This document shows, one piece after another, positions 1 to 6,921 of a DNA stretch of 31,454 nt. The stretch covers positions 1 through 31,454 of the forward strand of contig CAJPUN010000008.1 in NCBI GenBank assembly GCA_905373835.1, given 5' to 3'. Each line of letters begins with the position of its first letter. Position 1 is the stretch's first letter. The stretch is from Candidatus Saccharimonadota bacterium. GTDB lineage: Bacteria > Patescibacteriota > Saccharimonadia > Saccharimonadales > Saccharimonadaceae. The notes beneath the pieces are model-generated. The model was not told the DNA's origin. It saw nothing but the letters and a program-made list of their open reading frames with translations, and did no database searches. The translations under genes and the position numbers were made by a program.

Positions 1-1
1 T

Positions 2-70
2 GTGATTCATCTGGCCGGAACATTTTCGGTGCGGGTATACTCCACCAAGTGGCCGCTCATCTACAAATGA
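2..70 (+). CDS. C-terminal end of an unidentified protein (partial)
   Basis: This frame is open from the window edge to a TGA at 68-70 and reads VIHLAGTFSVRVYSTKWPLIYK, a protein-like mix. It runs towards the minus-strand rplT operon, and its stop codon overlaps the first arm of a perfect hairpin (69-101) that could end both transcripts. Only 22 residues are visible, so the family cannot be named. The convergent layout and the terminator abutting the stop are the main support; it could still be chance. Confidence 0.4.
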   Translation: MIHLAGTFSVRVYSTKWPLIYK

Positions 71-101
71 ATACACACCCCTGTTACAGAGGTGTGTATT
101 C
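69..101. terminator. Probable bidirectional terminator between convergent genes
   Basis: An 11-bp perfect stem (GAATACACACC at 69-79 with GGTGTGTATTC at 91-101) and an 11-nt loop lie between the plus-strand partial gene and the end of rplT. The U-tracts are weak on both strands, so termination efficiency is uncertain. Confidence 0.6.
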
Positions 102-127
102 TTCACAACGTCGTATAAATTGCTACA

Positions 128-475
128 CTACTTGCGGGTGACTTGCTTCACGACAGCTGCAAAAGCCTGTGGCTCGTTGACGGCTAGCTCGGCGAGGACC
201 TTGCGGTCGAGTGCCACACCAGCAGCCTTGATATCAGCGATCAGGCGGCCATAGGTGGTACCATTTTGGCGGGCAGCAGCGTTGATGCGAGTGATCCATA
301 GCTGGCGCAGGTCGCGCTTGCGGTTGCGGCGGTCGCGGTAGGCATATTGCAGGGCCCGGATTACCCCTTGCTTGGCAAGGCGGAAGCTCCGAGTGCGATT
401 GTGTTGCATTCCTTTGGCAGCTCGCAGCATCTTGGTGTGGCGAGCGTGGGCGGTTGTTCCTCGTTTGACGCGCAT
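128..475 (-). CDS. rplT: 50S ribosomal protein L20
   Basis: A 115-residue protein with the L20 layout: a basic, extended N-terminus (MRVKRGTTAHARHTKML...) followed by the globular helical part with the RDRRNRKRDLRQLWITRIN motif, which contacts 23S rRNA early in 50S assembly. The length is normal for L20. It is the last gene of infC-rpmI-rplT, the classical order, and starts 3 nt after the rpmI stop. In other bacteria L20 represses its own operon by binding the leader mRNA; I did not identify such a site here. Confidence 0.97.
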   Translation of the reverse strand: MRVKRGTTAHARHTKMLRAAKGMQHNRTRSFRLAKQGVIRALQYAYRDRRNRKRDLRQLWITRINAAARQNGTTYGRLIADIKAAGVALDRKVLAELAVNEPQAFAAVVKQVTRK

Positions 476-478
476 ATG

Positions 479-673
479 TTAGACTCCTAAGGCTCGTTTA
501 GCATTTTTGGCCATACCACCAGTGATGGTAGCAGGGGTGTTGATATTGCGCTTGCGCGACTTGCTCTTCTTGGAGAGCATGTGGTTCCCGAAGGCACGCC
601 GACGGGTCAGTTTGCCGGTACTGGTTAGCTTAATGCGCTTAGCAGTGCCCTTGTGGGTCTTGAGTTTTGGCAT
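479..673 (-). CDS. rpmI: 50S ribosomal protein L35
   Basis: A 64-residue basic protein with the L35 signature: MPKLKTHKGTAKRIKLT at the N-terminus, then RRAFGNHMLSKKSKSRKRN. Its ATG shares one base with the infC TAA (TAATG, 673 common to both), so it is probably translationally coupled to infC. A GGAG sequence inside the end of infC can serve as its ribosome binding site. It is a structural protein of the large ribosomal subunit. Confidence 0.96.
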   Translation of the reverse strand: MPKLKTHKGTAKRIKLTSTGKLTRRRAFGNHMLSKKSKSRKRNINTPATITGGMAKNAKRALGV

Positions 674-1179
674 TACTTACTCCTTATTACGATGCTGAGG
701 TTGCGCCCAGCCATCAATGGTTTTTGCTCGACAATCGCTTCGTCCTCAAGGGCGGAGACAACCTGGCTAATTAAATTATAGCCAAGCTCACGATGCGCCA
801 TCTCGCGGCCGCGGAAAAAGATCAAAACCTTGACCTTGTGCCCCTCAGCCAGGAATTTGCGAATCTTGCGTAGCTTGATCTCAAGATCATTAGCGCCAAT
901 CTTTAGGCCAAAACGCATCTGCTTGAGCTCATTGGCTTTATTGCTTCGCCGGTTGCGCTGCTGCTCCTTCATCTTTTGGTACTGATATTTGCCCCAATCG
1001 ATGATCTTCACAACGGGTGGGTTAGCATTGGGCGAAAACTCTACCAAGTCTACGCCAGCTTGCCGCGCCTTATCCAGTGCTGCTTGCCGGCTCATGATGC
1101 CAAGTTGTTCGCCGCTTTCGCCAATGACGCGCAGCTCTCGTGCGCGGATGGCTTCGTTGATGCGGGTGGTTGATTTGAT
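673..1179 (-). CDS. infC: Translation initiation factor IF-3, with an AUC start codon
   Basis: IF-3 binds the 30S subunit, keeps it apart from 50S and checks the start codon and initiator tRNA. The C-terminal domain (KANELKQMRFGLKIGANDLEIK onward) and linker are clear. The first ATG in the frame (1095) would remove the conserved N-terminal segment, which is nevertheless encoded upstream as RINEAIRARELRVIGESG. In that extension no ATG, GTG or TTG occurs before an in-frame TAA. An ATC at 1179-1177 lies 6 nt after a perfect AAGGAG (1191-1186), giving a normal 168-residue protein. Known infC genes use rare start codons (AUU in E. coli) so that IF-3 represses itself; an AUC start here would work the same way. 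The start choice is inference from frame, ribosome binding site and homology. Confidence 0.93.
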   Translation of the reverse strand: MKSTTRINEAIRARELRVIGESGEQLGIMSRQAALDKARQAGVDLVEFSPNANPPVVKIIDWGKYQYQKMKEQQRNRRSNKANELKQMRFGLKIGANDLEIKLRKIRKFLAEGHKVKVLIFFRGREMAHRELGYNLISQVVSALEDEAIVEQKPLMAGRNLSIVIRSK

Positions 1180-1223
1180 TGTGCTCTCCTTTGCTTGAGC
1201 TTAAAACGAATTGACTCCCCAAA

Positions 1224-1252
1224 AGTTTACCAGATGTCGCCGCAAAAGGCAA
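1224..1252 (-). promoter_or_regulatory. Promoter of infC-rpmI-rplT
   Basis: On the minus strand: -35 TTGCCT (1252-1247), a 17-nt spacer, and -10 TAAACT (1229-1224) preceded by TGG, an extended -10. The infC AUC start lies about 45 nt downstream. Confidence 0.55.
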
Positions 1253-1448
1253 ATAAAATATGCCGTGGTTTGGTGATTTTTACTGCGATTACTCGATGAT
1301 AGACGCTACAGGTGGGGTTATGAGAATGAAAGCCCCTTGGTTTACAGCGTTTTTCTCTTCTGCGCGTCTATAAATAACGAGCCTCACACCCTACCAACCC
1401 CACCAAAGAAAATGCGAGAAACCGGTAGGGCGAGATGCAGACGGGCGG

Positions 1449-1982
1449 CTAATTGTCCTGCGCTTGCAGCGCCCGAGCACAGGCAATTGCCTGCGTGATT
1501 GTCTCTTCGAGTGTTGTGCCTGGCTGCCGCCCAGTGTGCTCGGTGTAGAGTGCGTCGAGGTAGCGCGTCTTGGGCGCGCCCTCTGGATGACCGTAGACGA
1601 CCTTGGTAGGGTTCTTGCCGATATGAAGGCCAAATTCTACATTGGTGGTAAAGGCGGGCATACCCAATGTAGGTAGCGATCGGTCGATTACGCGTGGTAC
1701 CCAGAAGAGTACCACCGTTGCTGTGTCGAGCGCTTCCCACTCCCAGCGTGCTTGCTTGAGGAGGTCGAGCTCGCGCTGAGGCGAGGCATCGTGATTCTCT
1801 GGTGCATAGACGATCCCGTCATAGCCTAGCGCTGCAAATATTCGCACCGCCTCGGGTCGCCATGATGCGGAGATGAGCTGCTGCGACGCTTCATCGAAGC
1901 GTGGTGTGGGGCCAGCGAGGAAGATCGCTGACTGGCCTGGAGTAGGGTGGTGGAGGGGTTGGTCGGAGTAGTTTGCTTGCAT
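1449..1982 (-). CDS. Nucleoside 2-deoxyribosyltransferase-like protein
   Basis: A 177-residue soluble protein. Motifs fit the nucleoside 2-deoxyribosyltransferase-like group (PF15891 type): IFLAGPTPR near the N-terminus, SWRPEAVRIFAALGYDGIVYAPE, then a W-E-x-x-A segment with LFWVPR, and TTNVEFG with the Glu expected for the nucleophile, ending in GAPKTRYLDALY. Enzymes of this fold move or hydrolyse the deoxyribose of nucleosides or nucleotides (base salvage, pool cleaning); the substrate cannot be told from sequence. The start at 1982 was chosen because MQANYS leads directly into the domain and because the promoter ends 6 nt before it; longer upstream reading is low-complexity. There is no Shine-Dalgarno, consistent with a leaderless mRNA. 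It lies downstream of comM but has its own promoter. Confidence 0.82.
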   Translation of the reverse strand: MQANYSDQPLHHPTPGQSAIFLAGPTPRFDEASQQLISASWRPEAVRIFAALGYDGIVYAPENHDASPQRELDLLKQARWEWEALDTATVVLFWVPRVIDRSLPTLGMPAFTTNVEFGLHIGKNPTKVVYGHPEGAPKTRYLDALYTEHTGRQPGTTLEETITQAIACARALQAQDN

Positions 1983-1988
1983 GGCTCT

Positions 1989-2018
1989 AGTATGGCGGGT
2001 TGATGAGGAGTGTGTCAA
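1989..2018 (-). promoter_or_regulatory. Promoter placing transcription start at the ATG (leaderless)
   Basis: Minus strand: consensus -35 TTGACA (2018-2013), an 18-nt spacer, -10 CATACT (1994-1989). The -10 ends only 6 nt before the ATG at 1982, so the transcript should begin at or next to the start codon. Confidence 0.65.
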
Positions 2019-2107
2019 ATGTTGTGAATCGCGCTTAATTGCCAAGTTCTCGCTAATGTATGAAAAATACAGAGGTAGAACACGATGTAAAATATACGAC
2101 GACATTT

Positions 2108-3643
2108 TTACAACGTCTTGGCCGGTGCTGGTTGTCGATATTGCAACGCCTCGGAGATGTGAGCAATGGTGATGTGCGGTGCTTCGTCAAGATCGGCAAT
2201 GGTCTGGGCTACCTTGATGACCTTGAAGTAACCGCGTGGACTGAGAGCAAGCTTGGTGCTGGCGGCATCGAGGAACTGCTTGACCTCTGATGAGAGTGGG
2301 ATAGAGCGCCGCACCTGAGCCGAGCTGAGGCGGCTATTGCGCATAGCGCTGCCACCATAGCGGGTGGCTTGAGCACGGATGGCAGTGGAGATGGCGGCTA
2401 TCGCATGGCGCTGCTCGTGATCGGCGGTGGCGCGGTGTGAGAGCAGTTGCTCGTTGGGGATACGATTAACGGGGATGATCATATCAATCCGATCCATCAA
2501 TGGCCCAGACAGGCGCTTCTGATAGGCGATGATCTGCGTGCTGCTGCAGGTGCAGGCGTGTGTTGGGTCGCCATAATAGCCACAGGGGCAGGGGTTCATG
2601 GTAGCCACCAGCATAAAATCGGCCGGGTAGGTGGCACGCCCGCGCGCTCGGGTGACCGTTACGGTAGTATCCTCCAGTGGTTGGCGCAATACCTCAAGCG
2701 TTGTGCGCGGATATTCGGGCAGCTCATCAAGGAAGAGCACGCCCAGGTGGGCTAAACTCACCTCGCCGGGCTGGGGCACCGACCCACCGCCAATCAGTGA
2801 TGCACGGCTCGCCGTGTGGTGCGGCGCACGAAATGGCCGCGTCTGGACACTCTGGTCGAGCGATAGGCCCGCCAGGCTGTGCAGCTTCGTCACGGCCAGC
2901 TGCTCATCTGAAGTCAGGGGTGGTAAGAGGCTGGGCAGCGTCTTGGCAAGCATCGACTTGCCAGTGCCGGGCGGCCCAGTGAAGAGGATGTTGTGGTGAC
3001 CCGCTGCGGCAATGGTGAGGGCACGCTTGGCTTGGGCTTGGCCGTAGATATCATCGAGTCGGGGTGATGACGCGGGTGTTGTTGGTTTATCATCAGTGGG
3101 TGATGGCTGATAGACTGGCAGCGGTTTTTCGCCCTTGAGATGGAGAAAGAGTGTTGTAAGATCTGGCACACCATAGAGCGTCACCCCTGATACGAGTGAA
3201 GCTTGGGCGAGGTTCTCTGTGGGCAAATAGACAATGTTGTAATTATTATCACGAGCCGCTTCGGCAATGGTAATGGCACCTTTGACTGGGCGGAGCGTGC
3301 CATCAAGTGCCAACTCACCAGCAAAGACCGCCCCAGCCACTTGCTCGGGCCGGAGCTGGCCGCTACTGGTGAGGAGGGCAAGGGCAATCGGCAAGTCGTA
3401 GTGTGTGCCATCCTTGGGTAGCTCGGCTGGTGCGAGGTTGATAGTAATGCGCTGAGCCGGATATTCCAGCAAGGAGTTGGTGATGGCGCTGCGCACTCGT
3501 TCGCGCGCTTCGTCGATGGCTTTGTTGCCCAGGCCAACGATCTGCAGGGCAGGGAGGCCCTTCGTCATGTCGCTCTCGACGTCAATCATATGGCCAGCGA
3601 ACCCTACGGGTGCAACTGACCTGATTTTTGCGACTTTGTTCAT
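2108..3643 (-). CDS. comM: YifB/ComM-family Mg-chelatase-like AAA+ ATPase
   Basis: A 511-residue ComM (YifB) protein. It has an N-terminal Lon-protease-like (ChlI) domain (about 1-170, including VGLGNKAIDEARERVRSAI), then the AAA+ core with Walker A GPPGTGKS (residues 223-230), Walker B LFLDELPEY, a Cys-rich insert after ATMNP (CPCGYYGDPTHACTC), and a C-terminal helical lid. In Vibrio and Haemophilus ComM is a hexameric helicase that extends branch migration during natural transformation. Its presence in a small host-dependent bacterium suits DNA uptake and recombination, but this window holds no other competence gene. The start at 3643 gives the canonical MNKVAKIRS N-terminus; upstream codons are not family-like. 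No Shine-Dalgarno precedes it. Confidence 0.93.
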   Translation of the reverse strand: MNKVAKIRSVAPVGFAGHMIDVESDMTKGLPALQIVGLGNKAIDEARERVRSAITNSLLEYPAQRITINLAPAELPKDGTHYDLPIALALLTSSGQLRPEQVAGAVFAGELALDGTLRPVKGAITIAEAARDNNYNIVYLPTENLAQASLVSGVTLYGVPDLTTLFLHLKGEKPLPVYQPSPTDDKPTTPASSPRLDDIYGQAQAKRALTIAAAGHHNILFTGPPGTGKSMLAKTLPSLLPPLTSDEQLAVTKLHSLAGLSLDQSVQTRPFRAPHHTASRASLIGGGSVPQPGEVSLAHLGVLFLDELPEYPRTTLEVLRQPLEDTTVTVTRARGRATYPADFMLVATMNPCPCGYYGDPTHACTCSSTQIIAYQKRLSGPLMDRIDMIIPVNRIPNEQLLSHRATADHEQRHAIAAISTAIRAQATRYGGSAMRNSRLSSAQVRRSIPLSSEVKQFLDAASTKLALSPRGYFKVIKVAQTIADLDEAPHITIAHISEALQYRQPAPAKTL

Positions 3644-3652
3644 GCTGTTTAT

Positions 3653-3681
3653 AGTTAAGCATATTGGTGGGGTCTGTGCAA
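3653..3681 (-). promoter_or_regulatory. Promoter of comM, near-leaderless
   Basis: Minus strand: -35 TTGCAC (3681-3676), 17-nt spacer, -10 TTAACT (3658-3653). The ATG is 9 nt beyond the -10, so the leader would be only about 0-3 nt. An alternative -10, TATAAA, overlaps it even closer to the ATG. Confidence 0.45.
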
Positions 3682-3882
3682 ATTGTTTTTGTTCTAGAGG
3701 GAAGTATGGGGAGGGTGAGCATGAGAGTATATAAGGACATAGTGTTTGCCTATACAAACATAGGCAATGAAAAGGATGCTGCCAGAGAGGAGAAATCGCT
3801 AGCCTTCTAGAATGTTCTTGTGTGGTGATAGGCCAACTTGACGCTCAAGCGCTCGAGTGAGGATACATAGGCAAAACCGTGC

Positions 3883-3888
3883 TATAAT
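3883..3888 (+). promoter_or_regulatory. Extended -10 promoter of tmRNA
   Basis: TATAAT preceded by TGC (extended -10) lies 13 nt before the 5' end of the tmRNA. No good -35 hexamer is visible at 17 nt, which extended -10 promoters tolerate. Confidence 0.6.
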
Positions 3889-3901
3889 AGACACGAGACG
3901 T

Positions 3902-4302
3902 GGGGCTGATATAGCGTTCGACGTTTGGACTTTGTCATTGTATTCTGCGAATCGGATATGCACGACACGCATAGATATAACTGCAAAAAATAAAGTTGCA
4001 GCAGCATTCCGCAGTGTTGAGGAGATCTTCGCATCTTCCAAGACCGCGTTTGCACTCGCCGCTTAGTATGGCGATCGCTATGAGGTGCATGGCAACAGGG
4101 CATCTCGTAGTGTCATAGCTATGTTGCTTGCTCTCCTGGTGGCAGCGGCACGAGGAGAGGACATATACCGCGCAACGATAGGCTGTATTTTTGGTTTGTT
4201 TCTGATCGGCCTCGCGTTGTCAAACACGCAAACAAACCTATGTTCGTAGACGAATACGAGGGCACCAAGCGGACCCGGGGGCAGTACCCGGCAGCTCCAC
4301 CA
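3902..4302 (+). ncRNA. ssrA: Transfer-messenger RNA (tmRNA), one-piece, tag ending ALAA
   Basis: The 5' end GGGGCTG (3902-3908) pairs with CAGCTCC (4292-4298), followed by A and an encoded CCA (4300-4302), the same acceptor stem as E. coli tmRNA. A D-region GCGTTCGAC follows the 5' strand. GTTTGG (3923-3928) can pair with CCAAGC (4265-4270) as helix 2. The T-stem is CCGGG/CCCGG (4275-4279, 4287-4291), but its 7-nt loop is GGCAGTA, not the usual TTCRANY. The tag frame ends at TAG 4063-4065 and reads ...ASSKTAFALAA if resumed at GCA 4030; the resume codon is my inference. At 401 nt it is slightly longer than usual. tmRNA with SmpB rescues stalled ribosomes and marks the peptide for ClpXP-type proteases. 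Confidence 0.92.
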
Positions 4303-4313
4303 TATAGGAGATG

Positions 4314-4341
4314 ATTGCTCACCAAGCGTGGGCGATTTTTT
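4314..4341 (+). terminator. Intrinsic terminator of tmRNA
   Basis: A 9-bp stem with two G-U pairs (ATTGCTCAC at 4314-4322, GTGGGCGAT at 4328-4336) and a 5-nt loop is followed by six T residues, 11 nt after the CCA end. Confidence 0.85.
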
Positions 4342-4437
4342 ATTATGCAAAAACCTGGTGAGCCACATGCGTACAAACCACAAACAATGCTACGAAGTAT
4401 CACCAAGGGCCGCGCGCTAGCCAAGCTCTCTCACCAA

Positions 4438-4470
4438 AAAAACAACCACCTGCGAGTAGTGGTTGTTTTT
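4438..4470. terminator. Strong bidirectional hairpin terminator
   Basis: A perfect 12-bp stem (4438-4449 with 4459-4470) and a 9-nt loop, with a T-tract at the end on both strands. The transcript it ends is not clear: possibly readthrough from tmRNA, or a minus-strand transcript from the gene-poor region to the right. Confidence 0.75.
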
Positions 4471-5470
4471 GGATGTGGAGTTTTCGTATGTTTGTTTATT
4501 TTTGGCCCCTGCATAATTTTTTTATTCAGAAGCTACCCTTATGATATGGGAGAAAACCGCTTGTGTCAACGATTTTTGGCAATATTTTTGCGTAAAAAAT
4601 ACCACATCGAACAGACACCCTGGTTGGCCTCATATCGTCAAAAAACTGCGTAATAAACACAACACAAATCAGCGAAGCCAACAGAGGTGGTATGCACCAC
4701 TTAGCCAAAAACGAACAAAAAATTATTGCACTATATACAACAAAAATGCCTGTGCACAACTCTCGGTAGCACAGAGGTGCGAGAGGTGGGCAGGCTGCCG
4801 ATGTTCGTGTGGGGGGAGAAAGGGAGTGGCGAGGCAATGTTTTGCGATAGTTCGCATGATAGTGATGTCGCTTGTGCTTTGCGTTGGTGCGATGTATAGC
4901 AATGGCAAACGACTTGTGGGTTGGTTGAGCCGCCATCAGCAATAGTGGAGTAGCTCGATACTCATCGCCGAGCCAAAGCCGAAGATCGCTATAACCAAGC
5001 GTGCTGCACACAATAACCATAGCGCGTAAGCCCTGCTGGGGTTTTGCAGCTCAACCGCAAAACGTATTGACTTACCATACCGCTTGTGCTAACGTAGAAG
5101 TAAGCTTTGACAAACACAAACACCCAAGAAAAAACGGAAAAGCTTACCCTACATAACCCAACATAGCGTCGCCATTGGCGTACACCAGGCAGCGGCAGAG
5201 CGCAGCACAGCGCTGAGCTTTGGCACTGCCTGCGCTCCGCCAATACTAATAGTACCCCCCAATAGAAGTACTTTTGTCATCGTTGGCGTCGACGCGTGGT
5301 GGCCTCGTTCTATATGGCGCATGCCAGAGGCGCACCACTCATGCTCCACACTGTGGAGCACCTCTAGCCCGCAGCGGCTGCCGGGCGTCCTAATTATATA
5401 TCTATAGAGGACGCTGCAAGCGCGTTGCTTTGTGCGGCTGCTCGGGCTTCTCACCAGGCGGATTGCTTGG
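4471..5470. other. Gene-poor region, about 1 kb, no convincing protein gene
   Basis: Open frames exist on both strands, but their translations are rich in Cys, His, Arg and Trp and match no family I know, so I reject them. Other content: a GTTTTGC/GCAAAAC stem at 5041-5063; a promoter-like TTGACT, 17 nt, TAACGT (5067-5095) preceded by TGC; a stem GTAAGCTTT/AAAGCTTAC at about 5099-5146; and a cluster of hairpins at 5175-5414. I looked for RNase P RNA and SRP RNA signatures and did not find them. Confidence 0.5.
5175..5414. other. Cluster of strong hairpins, possible structured RNA
   Basis: Within 240 nt: TTGGCG...CAGGCAG (5175-5192) pairs with CTGCCTG...CGCCAA (5226-5243); TGCTCCAC/GTGGAGCA (5342-5360) with a 3-nt loop; GCCCG/CGGGC (5367-5386); and GCGTCCT/AGGACGC (5385-5414). 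On the minus strand a TATAAT lies within the loop of the last hairpin, so a minus-strand RNA could start there. I do not recognise a known RNA family. It may also be decayed sequence with palindromes. Confidence 0.35.
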
Positions 5471-5476
5471 TATAGT
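5471..5476 (+). promoter_or_regulatory. Extended -10, leaderless promoter
   Basis: TATAGT preceded by TGG (extended -10) ends 7 nt before the ATG at 5484, placing the transcription start at the ATG. The -35 (TTCTCA, 17 nt upstream) is weak. Confidence 0.5.
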
Positions 5477-5483
5477 GATAGAT

Positions 5484-5861
5484 ATGTCTCGAAGAATCCT
5501 GCTTGCCAGTATGAGCGTGGCTGCAGCGGTGCTGCTGGCGATTGTGCTACAGACCACCACACCAGCGACGATCCACCCCCTGGGGATCGTTCTCGTCTTT
5601 GTGCTGTGCTATGTGGTGATGCTGGGATTGTTAACGTACCTACTGGCGGGCACTGCGGCGGCACTGCGGCGTTGGCTACCCGAGGCGCAGCGGCGAGCGG
5701 TGACGCTGAGCTTTCGGCGCTGCTATTATTTTGGCTCGGTGCTGGCACTGGCCCCAGTGCTGCTGATTGGGGCGCGCTCGGTAGGGCGTGGTGGCTGGTA
5801 CGAGCTGGCACTGGTTTTTGCTTTTGAGGCAATTGCATGTTTTTATGTGGCAAAACGGTGA
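5484..5861 (+). CDS. Small four-helix membrane protein, unknown function
   Basis: A 125-residue protein with about four hydrophobic helices: near residues 5-22, 31-57, 80-98 and 106-124. A basic loop LRRWLPEAQRRAVTLSFRR lies between helices two and three, and the C-terminus is AKR. I do not recognise a family. The start at 5484 (MSRRILLAS) was chosen because the hydrophobic segment follows at once and a -10 box ends 7 nt upstream; the longer upstream reading would begin inside the promoter. No Shine-Dalgarno is present. The promoter of the next gene lies just after its stop codon. Confidence 0.72.
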   Translation: MSRRILLASMSVAAAVLLAIVLQTTTPATIHPLGIVLVFVLCYVVMLGLLTYLLAGTAAALRRWLPEAQRRAVTLSFRRCYYFGSVLALAPVLLIGARSVGRGGWYELALVFAFEAIACFYVAKR

Positions 5862-5870
5862 TGAGGCGCG

Positions 5871-5876
5871 TATACT
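5871..5876 (+). promoter_or_regulatory. -10 box for the tandem membrane-protein genes
   Basis: TATACT lies 20 nt before the ATG at 5897, leaving a short leader that carries a good ribosome binding site (AGGAGG). The -35 region falls inside the end of the previous gene and is weak (GGCAAA). Confidence 0.45.
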
Positions 5877-5896
5877 AGGCAGAGGAGGACGGTTCT

Positions 5897-6880
5897 ATGC
5901 CACGAAAAAAATCAACCCCAGCAGCGCCCACCGCGCCAGAGACACAAGCAACATCATCTCCAAAGAGGCGTGCCACACAGCGCGCCAAGCAAAAATCACA
6001 ACAGTCACGATCTGTTGAGAAGAAAACAACAAAGGCAAATACGACCTCTGTTTCGCCAGCCAACGCACCAGCAAATAGCGAATCACAAGCTGTCGTAGAT
6101 AATACATCATCTAGCCACACAGACACATCGCCATCGTCAGCTACCCCTGTTGCACATGCCACAGCCCGCCGCCGGCCAGTGTTGGAGGCGTTTATTGCAG
6201 CGGGAGCAGCAGGAATTATGCCATATGCACTGTTCGTAGGGTTGCAAGCTGCGGTTATGACTGGATTTGGTAGACGCGCGTTGTCTGAGAAGATCATAGG
6301 CCACCTTTTGTTTTTGTGGAGTATTAGCTTGATAGTGCAGTGCTTCATGACTTTGCGTCAGTTGGGTCGGTCGGACCATTATTGGCAGCGGCTTATTGCC
6401 TTGATTCTCCTGTCGGGTAATCCTGGGTTGTTAATTGTGGCTACATGGCTATACCATGGATTTTTCGTTGCTCCTGGCCAAGAACCCGCTTTTTGGCTGT
6501 ATGGTGAAGCAGTGGAGAAGAGTGTAATTATCAGTATACTTGGCTCACTCTATCTCTGGTATCTCCTGCTTGGCACCAAACGCGAGATTGCGCCACTTAC
6601 GAACCACAAAGTGTCTAGTGTGATATTTGGGCGTCTGGCGAAGCGTCGGCGGGTAGGCTTGAGTTTAATCGCTGTGGCGCCTATTTTACCACTACTTCTC
6701 TACGTGCTCTTGTTGGTCATAATGTCAATATTCCAAATACTGCAGCTTAACTTTATATCATATGCCATTATGGATGTCATTGCCCAGTCAGAACGGATAA
6801 ATGAAGTCGTGTATATGACGCCGAGCGTACTGGCGCTGGTTGTCGGTATTGTCCTTGTGGCAAACAGCCAGCGCGAATAA
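5897..6880 (+). CDS. Membrane protein with disordered N-terminus, first of two tandem paralogues
   Basis: A 327-residue protein of unknown function. Residues 1-92 are Ser/Thr/Ala/Lys-rich and probably disordered, and begin with the basic MPRKKS. After RRRPVLEAF come roughly six membrane helices, with soluble signatures between them: TLRQLGRSDHYWQRL and GSLYLWYLLLG. Both signatures recur at matching places in the next gene (TLRQSHRTDRYWQRI, GSLCLWYVLLG), and both proteins end with a VGIVLVANSQRE / AGFILVATSKYE type tail. This shows gene duplication. The start has AGGAGG 8 nt upstream. Function unknown; I found no transporter or enzyme motif. Confidence 0.8.
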   Translation: MPRKKSTPAAPTAPETQATSSPKRRATQRAKQKSQQSRSVEKKTTKANTTSVSPANAPANSESQAVVDNTSSSHTDTSPSSATPVAHATARRRPVLEAFIAAGAAGIMPYALFVGLQAAVMTGFGRRALSEKIIGHLLFLWSISLIVQCFMTLRQLGRSDHYWQRLIALILLSGNPGLLIVATWLYHGFFVAPGQEPAFWLYGEAVEKSVIISILGSLYLWYLLLGTKREIAPLTNHKVSSVIFGRLAKRRRVGLSLIAVAPILPLLLYVLLLVIMSIFQILQLNFISYAIMDVIAQSERINEVVYMTPSVLALVVGIVLVANSQRE

Positions 6881-6921
6881 CCAAGCACTAAAACTACCGC
6901 CTAACAGAGGAGAACCGCCCC

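Noticed and set aside
1384..1740. Minus-strand frames overlapping the deoxyribosyltransferase-like gene
   Set aside because: They are out-of-frame shadows with Arg/His/Thr-rich low-information translations.
3857..4066. 69-residue plus-strand protein ending in ALAA
   Set aside because: It overlaps the tmRNA promoter and 5' domain; the ALAA is the tmRNA tag and not the end of a separate protein.
4526..5020. 164-residue minus-strand frame (and a 134-residue plus-strand frame over the same bases)
   Set aside because: Composition is rich in His, Cys and Arg with no family signature, no promoter or ribosome site that fits, and the two frames exclude each other. The hairpins nearby suit RNA better.
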